From NCBI GenBank assembly GCA_945874855.1, contig CAMCIP010000110.1, forward strand, positions 1-7,565: a stretch of DNA of 7,565 bases, read 5' to 3'. Both the position numbers and the translations under genes were made by a program. This DNA comes from Brevundimonas vancanneytii. GTDB taxonomy: Bacteria; Pseudomonadota; Alphaproteobacteria; Caulobacterales; Caulobacteraceae. Of this stretch, positions 5,017-7,565 are shown one piece after another (the stretch's first letter is position 1; each line of letters opens with the position of its first letter). Under the pieces are notes generated by a model. The model was given only the letters and a program-made list of their open reading frames with translations, ran no database searches and had not been told where the DNA came from.

Positions 5017-6138
5017 TTAGACCGATGTTCTGGCCCCTTCAAGTCGCGCGATGGCCTCTCGCGCCATGGTCTCCGCGTGAACGTATCGGGTTATGATCCG
5101 GTCTACCCTTGCGGGCTCCCAGCCGAGGAAGATCGCGATCTCCTGGTTCTTGAAACCCTCCCGGCTGAACCGTGTAGCGGCGGTGCCTCGCAGATCGTTG
5201 AGCGTCTTCCCGATCCAAAGGCCGGAGGCCGCCCGGTCGAAAGCCTGGGTCAGCGAGTCCGGCTTCCAGGGCGTGCCCTTCTCGGTGACCAGCACATGTT
5301 CGCTTGGCAGCCGCCCTTCATCGACGGCCGTCTGACGAGCCTGCCGGAGCTCGGCGATGAGGTCGGCGCCGTCTCCCGCCAGCGGGCATATTGCGACGGC
5401 TTTTCCTCGGCTCTTGTTCGTGGGGCGCTCGATACGGTTGGATTTGATGTCGGACCATCGCAGCCCGACCAGGTCTCCTCGCCGCAAGCCGGTGGCCGCA
5501 GCAAGTCGGATGGCGGCACGAGCGGCGGGGGTGACGGCCTGGAGTATGCCGGCAAGCTCATCGTCTTCGAGGATGATGTCCGACCGGTCGTTGCGGTAGA
5601 TCGATTTGATCCCCTCAGCGACATTGGCCTCGGTCAGCCCTTGATCCAGACCGAAGGCCAGGACGCGCCGCAGGACCTGGATCCCGTAGTCGGCCTTCCT
5701 GGGGGTGGTCTGAAATCCGTCGCGCCACTCGATGAAGACGCGCCGGGTACGAGGGTCATTGAGCGCGCGGATCGAGAGCATGCCGAGGTCCGCGTGGATG
5801 ATGTCGAGCCACCGCGTCCATTCCTTGCGGGTGGAGTCAGCCAGCGCGCTCAGACCTTCCCGCGACACGCGAAAGCGTCGGATGACGTCCGCCAAGGTAT
5901 TCCCGGGCGTTGGCCGCGCCGACCTCGAGGTGGCATAGGCGAGCAGAAGCCGCTCATGCCCTTCGATTTCCTCTCGCTCGGCGCGGCGTTTGTCTTCACC
6001 GTCGAACCGCATGAACAGGGGGCCACCTCTGTGGCGATACCAATAGATCGCGTAACGCCCGCCTGAGAGTTTCTTGGTCACGCGATGCGCGCCCGGGATG
6101 GACGCCCGTCTAGCGACCACGGCGTGCGCTCCAAGCAT
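5017..6138 (-). CDS. int: Tyrosine recombinase (phage/island-type integrase)
   Basis: This enzyme would catalyse integration and excision of the surrounding element. The 373-residue chain has an N-terminal arm-binding segment (RVTKKLSGGRYAIYWY, 19-34), a core-binding SAM-like domain (about 80-170) and the catalytic domain (about 190-355). Catalytic positions: Arg219 in ATGLRRGDL, Lys242 in NKSRGK, Arg317 in LNDLRGTAATRF, Trp340 in FLGWEP, and nucleophile Tyr352 in ITRYVHAE. The His of the usual HxxR motif is Asn314 here. The gene overlaps the excisionase-like gene by 29 bp if ATG 6138 is the start. A GTG at 6081 (start of VTKKLS) would remove the overlap and give 354 residues; neither has a strong ribosome binding site. 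The gene points at tRNA-Gly and ends 96 bp from it. Similar integrases occur in alphaproteobacterial prophages and islands. Confidence 0.95.
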   Translation of the reverse strand: MLGAHAVVARRASIPGAHRVTKKLSGGRYAIYWYRHRGGPLFMRFDGEDKRRAEREEIEGHERLLLAYATSRSARPTPGNTLADVIRRFRVSREGLSALADSTRKEWTRWLDIIHADLGMLSIRALNDPRTRRVFIEWRDGFQTTPRKADYGIQVLRRVLAFGLDQGLTEANVAEGIKSIYRNDRSDIILEDDELAGILQAVTPAARAAIRLAAATGLRRGDLVGLRWSDIKSNRIERPTNKSRGKAVAICPLAGDGADLIAELRQARQTAVDEGRLPSEHVLVTEKGTPWKPDSLTQAFDRAASGLWIGKTLNDLRGTAATRFSREGFKNQEIAIFLGWEPARVDRIITRYVHAETMAREAIARLEGARTSV

Positions 6139-6409
6139 TCAGTTCGGCTTCGACGCTGGCGGGCTCATTGTCGTTGGTGATCGTGCCGCCCAGATCGGAC
6201 AGCCCGTCCAGCCACCGATCCAAGGCGTTCCTGTCCCACCTGGGCGCGCGCCCCAGGTCTTCGGAGGATAGGCGGAGGGGGCGCACGGGCAGGCTGCGCA
6301 GGATCTCGGTGCTCCGGTATCCCAGGTAGGTGGCGGCCTGTGCTGCCGTGAGAAGGCGAGGCGTGATGGGCACGAGTCGGCTTGCGCCGGTGGCGGTGGA
6401 TGGCTCCAT
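6110..6409 (-). CDS. Excisionase-like small helix-turn-helix protein
   Basis: The 99-residue protein has an N-terminal winged-HTH of the AlpA/excisionase type: LLTAAQAATYLGYRSTEILR (19-38) is the helix-turn-helix, and RWDRNALDRWLDGL (57-70) matches the strand-plus-helix end seen in these proteins. A short acidic tail follows. Such proteins bend DNA at attachment sites to steer the integrase toward excision, or regulate the integrase promoter. It lies directly upstream of the integrase on the same strand with overlapping ends, so translation is probably coupled. The ATG at 6409 has no clear ribosome binding site; a GTG before PITPRLL (residue 13) is an alternative. Upstream, a TTGACA box and two 14-bp palindromes look like a regulated promoter. 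It could equally be only a transcriptional regulator. Confidence 0.75.
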   Translation of the reverse strand: MEPSTATGASRLVPITPRLLTAAQAATYLGYRSTEILRSLPVRPLRLSSEDLGRAPRWDRNALDRWLDGLSDLGGTITNDNEPASVEAELNAWSARRGR

Positions 6410-6581
6410 GTTGGAAGGACATTTCAGCGAGGGTCCCGCGTCGAGCGGGCCCGGTTGTGGCGACCCGTCAACGGGTGGAGATCAGGGCTGATCGGAGGCG
6501 AGCTGCCTTGCTCGAAACCGTGTCAACGATAGCCTTTTTCGGCATCAAAGACAATGAAATAGCGCCGCGCGGCGGGGCTTC
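6410..6581 (-). promoter_or_regulatory. Putative regulated promoter region of the xis-int pair
   Basis: On the minus strand a perfect -35 box TTGACA lies at 6526-6521; no convincing -10 follows at the usual distance. Downstream of it lie two perfect 6-2-6 palindromes, GATCAG-GG-CTGATC (6480-6493) and ACCCGT-CA-ACGGGT (6463-6476), with centres 17 bp apart, and then a hairpin CCCGC/GCGGG (6435-6449). The palindromes sit where a repressor would block transcription of the excisionase and integrase. I see no convincing gene in this stretch. Confidence 0.4.
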
Positions 6582-7010
6582 TCAGGGCAAGACCGCCGCG
6601 CCTATAGCGGCCAGCTGCATAGCCGAGAAAACCGGGTCGGAGTTCTTGGTCGCATGGCGCAGCGTCTTGATCACTTCGGCCTCGTTGGCTGACACGAGCC
6701 GTCGATCCAGAACCTCGATGAGGGTCGCCGGCACCACGTCGTTACGAAGCCTAGCTTGCTTCAGCCACATGATGAACAGCGGCACCAGATCGACCCCGAG
6801 AAGCTGGGCGATCTTCGGCAGCCGGGAGATGGGCACGGCCGTTCTTCCTGTCCGCCACATGGAGATGACGTTCGGGGCCCGGAAGCCGAACTCGCTGGCG
6901 GCTTCGTCGTTCGTCAAGCCGGTGGACCCCCAGTTGGCGTCGAGGAACTCGGACAGGGGAGAGGTGGTGGCGGATTTGGAGTTTACGCGAGGACGGCCTG
7001 CTCTGGACAT
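6582..7010 (-). CDS. XRE/Cro-like DNA-binding regulator
   Basis: The 142-residue protein has a central helix-turn-helix (about 30-82): LTNDEAASEFGFRAPNVISM (32-51), then WRTGRTAVPISRLPKIAQLL (52-71) and GVDLVPLFIMW. This is the layout of small Cro/XRE-like regulators of phages and plasmids in which the second helix pair ends in 'vPisrlPkiAqlLgVD'. The N-terminus carries GRPR (6-9), which resembles an AT-hook minor-groove contact. The C-terminal 50 residues are not recognised. The start ATG 7010 is preceded by AGAGAG at 7 nt. It is in the same direction as the excisionase and integrase genes but separated from them by 172 bp with its own regulatory sites, so it probably controls that pair and itself. 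It is not certain whether it represses or activates. Confidence 0.8.
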   Translation of the reverse strand: MSRAGRPRVNSKSATTSPLSEFLDANWGSTGLTNDEAASEFGFRAPNVISMWRTGRTAVPISRLPKIAQLLGVDLVPLFIMWLKQARLRNDVVPATLIEVLDRRLVSANEAEVIKTLRHATKNSDPVFSAMQLAAIGAAVLP

Positions 7011-7021
7011 TGTGTTTCTCT

Positions 7022-7069
7022 CTGCTGAACCAATCGTTCAAGCAGCATCAATACACTGACTATTTAGTC
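7022..7069 (-). promoter_or_regulatory. Candidate operators of the XRE gene
   Basis: Two inverted repeats lie upstream of the XRE start: TGAAC-N5-GTTCA, extended to CTGCT/AGCAG with a one-base bulge (7022-7045), and GACTATTTAGTC (7058-7069). Position close to the start codon and dyad symmetry fit autoregulation by the encoded helix-turn-helix protein. The two sites do not share a sequence, so at most one is likely to be its own operator. Confidence 0.35.
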
Positions 7070-7123
7070 CCGCTGTCGGCGTTTTTGACCACTTTTGAAC
7101 TTGCCGGACCATCGACTGAATAA

Positions 7124-7199
7124 GGACCAGCAACCACACGATCTATATGTCCTCTATAATCGATCTGGACGGGTGCTAGACGCGCAAGTCTGCTGGTCC
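7124..7199. other. 76-nt segment able to form a three-way junction
   Basis: Outer arms GGACCAGCA (7124-7132) and TGCTGGTCC (7191-7199) are perfectly complementary over 9 bp. Inside are CGAT-c-TATA/TATA-ATCG (7139-7162, 8 bp with one bulge, 7-nt loop) and AGAC/GTCT (7178-7191, whose last base would compete with the outer stem). It may be a structured RNA, a recombination site or chance; it does not match a tRNA on either strand. Confidence 0.3.
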
Positions 7200-7275
7200 G
7201 GTCTGGATCCACCACCATCGCGCTCTGGTCGCCCCAGCGGACTCTGGGCGACCGTCCGACGCGCGCGAACTGCAG

Positions 7276-7313
7276 CGGGAGGGCAAGATCGCCTGCTGCA
7301 AGGCCCCCTCCCG
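7276..7313 (-). terminator. Hairpin after the MauE-like gene, doubtful terminator
   Basis: CGGGAGGG pairs with CCCTCCCG over 8 bp, and the enclosed bases contain a smaller GCCT/AGGC stem (7291-7304). It lies 18 bases past the stop codon at 7332 on the minus strand, the right place for a terminator, but no T-run follows. Confidence 0.35.
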
Positions 7314-7331
7314 ATCGTGGCATGCTGCCCG

Positions 7332-7565
7332 TCACATCGACATATCCGACGCCGCAGTGCCGAACTGCATCACCAGCATCCAGACCGCCATGGCGATCAT
7401 CATGAGGTTCTCGGTCAGCGAGAGGAAACCCAAGGGAACGTTGCTGTCGCCACCGACGCAGGCGCACTTCAGCTCGCGCTTGTCGATGTAGACGGCCTTG
7501 AACACCGAGATCGCGCCGATGCCGCCGATAATGAGGGCGACCGGCACCGACAGCCAGGTCAGGAC
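7332..7565 (-). CDS. MauE/DoxX-type redox-associated membrane protein, C-terminal part
   Basis: The C-terminal 77 residues of a membrane protein; the frame stays open to the right edge, so the start lies beyond it (a GTG at 7547 is internal, not the start). Two membrane segments are visible: one running from the edge through SVPVALIIGGIGAISVF, the second within FLSLTENLMMIAMAVWMLVM. Between them is VYIDKRELKCACVGGDSNVPL, with a Cys-Ala-Cys pair on the loop. From memory, this loop and the following SLTENLMM belong to a group of MauE/DoxX-like proteins thought to handle electrons or thiols across the membrane; in alphaproteobacteria such genes are often seen near heavy-metal resistance genes. 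Whether it is cargo of the element or chromosomal cannot be told here, because only the end is visible. Confidence 0.7.
   Translation of the reverse strand, partial: VLTWLSVPVALIIGGIGAISVFKAVYIDKRELKCACVGGDSNVPLGFLSLTENLMMIAMAVWMLVMQFGTAASDMSM

Larger units (their letters stand above)
7011..7331. promoter_or_regulatory. Gap between the XRE gene and the MauE-like gene: operator-like repeats, structured segment
   Basis: No gene is supported here. From left to right it holds an inverted repeat CTGCTGAAC/GTTCAAGCAG (7022-7045) just before the XRE ribosome binding site, a perfect GACTA-TT-TAGTC palindrome (7058-7069), a TTTTGA direct repeat with 10-bp period (7083-7098), a segment able to fold into a three-way junction (7124-7199), and a hairpin CGGGAGGG/CCCTCCCG (7276-7313) after the MauE-like stop codon. 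The part at 7040-7165 is visibly AT-richer than the rest of the window. It probably contains the XRE promoter and operators; the exact -35 and -10 cannot be fixed by eye. Confidence 0.5.

Noticed and set aside
5011..5018. GTTCGATT near the integrase stop, the same 8 bases as the T arm of tRNA-Gly, as a possible attachment repeat
   Set aside because: It is in inverted orientation to the tRNA and only 8 bp long; attachment repeats must be direct, and this string is a general T-arm consensus.
6532..6543. GCC-TTTTTC-GGC as a terminator hairpin for the XRE gene
   Set aside because: The stem is only 3 bp, with the T-run inside the loop rather than after the stem, so it would not terminate transcription.
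7276..7313. Hairpin after the MauE-like gene as a proven intrinsic terminator
   Set aside because: The stem is good but no T-run follows on either strand and the loop is long; listed only as a doubtful terminator.
7060..7467. Minus-strand open frame of 135 codons overlapping the MauE-like gene
   Set aside because: It overlaps the recognisable MauE-like frame in another phase on the same strand, starts inside it, and shows no recognisable domain.

Overview
The window is a GC-rich, densely coded stretch from an alphaproteobacterium, most likely of the Caulobacterales (Caulobacter/Brevundimonas type). That placement rests on base composition, a heterodimeric methylmalonyl-CoA mutase with a short small subunit, and the style of the integrase and regulators. 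It is inference from family resemblance; no 16S or other marker is present.

Left part (1-4610), ordinary chromosomal housekeeping. Two genes on the minus strand encode methylmalonyl-CoA mutase: the non-catalytic small subunit (mutA, complete) followed with a 4-base overlap by the catalytic large subunit (mutB, running off the left edge). They interconvert methylmalonyl-CoA and succinyl-CoA in propionyl-CoA metabolism. Divergent from them is a 3-methyladenine DNA glycosylase of the AAG/Mpg family. Next come two predicted exported proteins of unknown function. One, on the plus strand, is built of ten heptapeptide repeats and is followed by a strong intrinsic terminator. The other, on the minus strand, has a Pro/Ala-rich linker and six cysteines.

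Middle (4637-4920), two tRNA genes on the minus strand, both with an encoded CCA: tRNA-Val(GAC), with a good -35/-10 promoter and a perfect hairpin in its leader, and tRNA-Gly(CCC), which carries an unusual G at position 32 of the anticodon loop.

Right part (about 4975-7565), an integrated-element module on the minus strand: an XRE-type regulator, an excisionase-like small HTH protein, and a tyrosine recombinase whose start overlaps the excisionase gene. The recombinase ends about 100 bp from the 5' end of tRNA-Gly. Between the two lies a 9-bp direct repeat (CGGTTTACA, 12-bp period) that could be an integrase arm site. Several short perfect palindromes lie upstream of the excisionase and upstream of the XRE gene, as expected for a self-regulated integration/excision switch. 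A 321-bp gap then holds operator-like repeats and a segment able to form a three-way junction. At the right edge is the C-terminal end of a MauE/DoxX-type membrane protein, possibly element cargo.

I found no CRISPR array, no transposase, and nothing I can defend as a wholly new system. The most unusual items are the heptad-repeat exported protein, the Asn in place of the usual catalytic His in the integrase, the G32 of tRNA-Gly, and the structured gap at 7050-7200.
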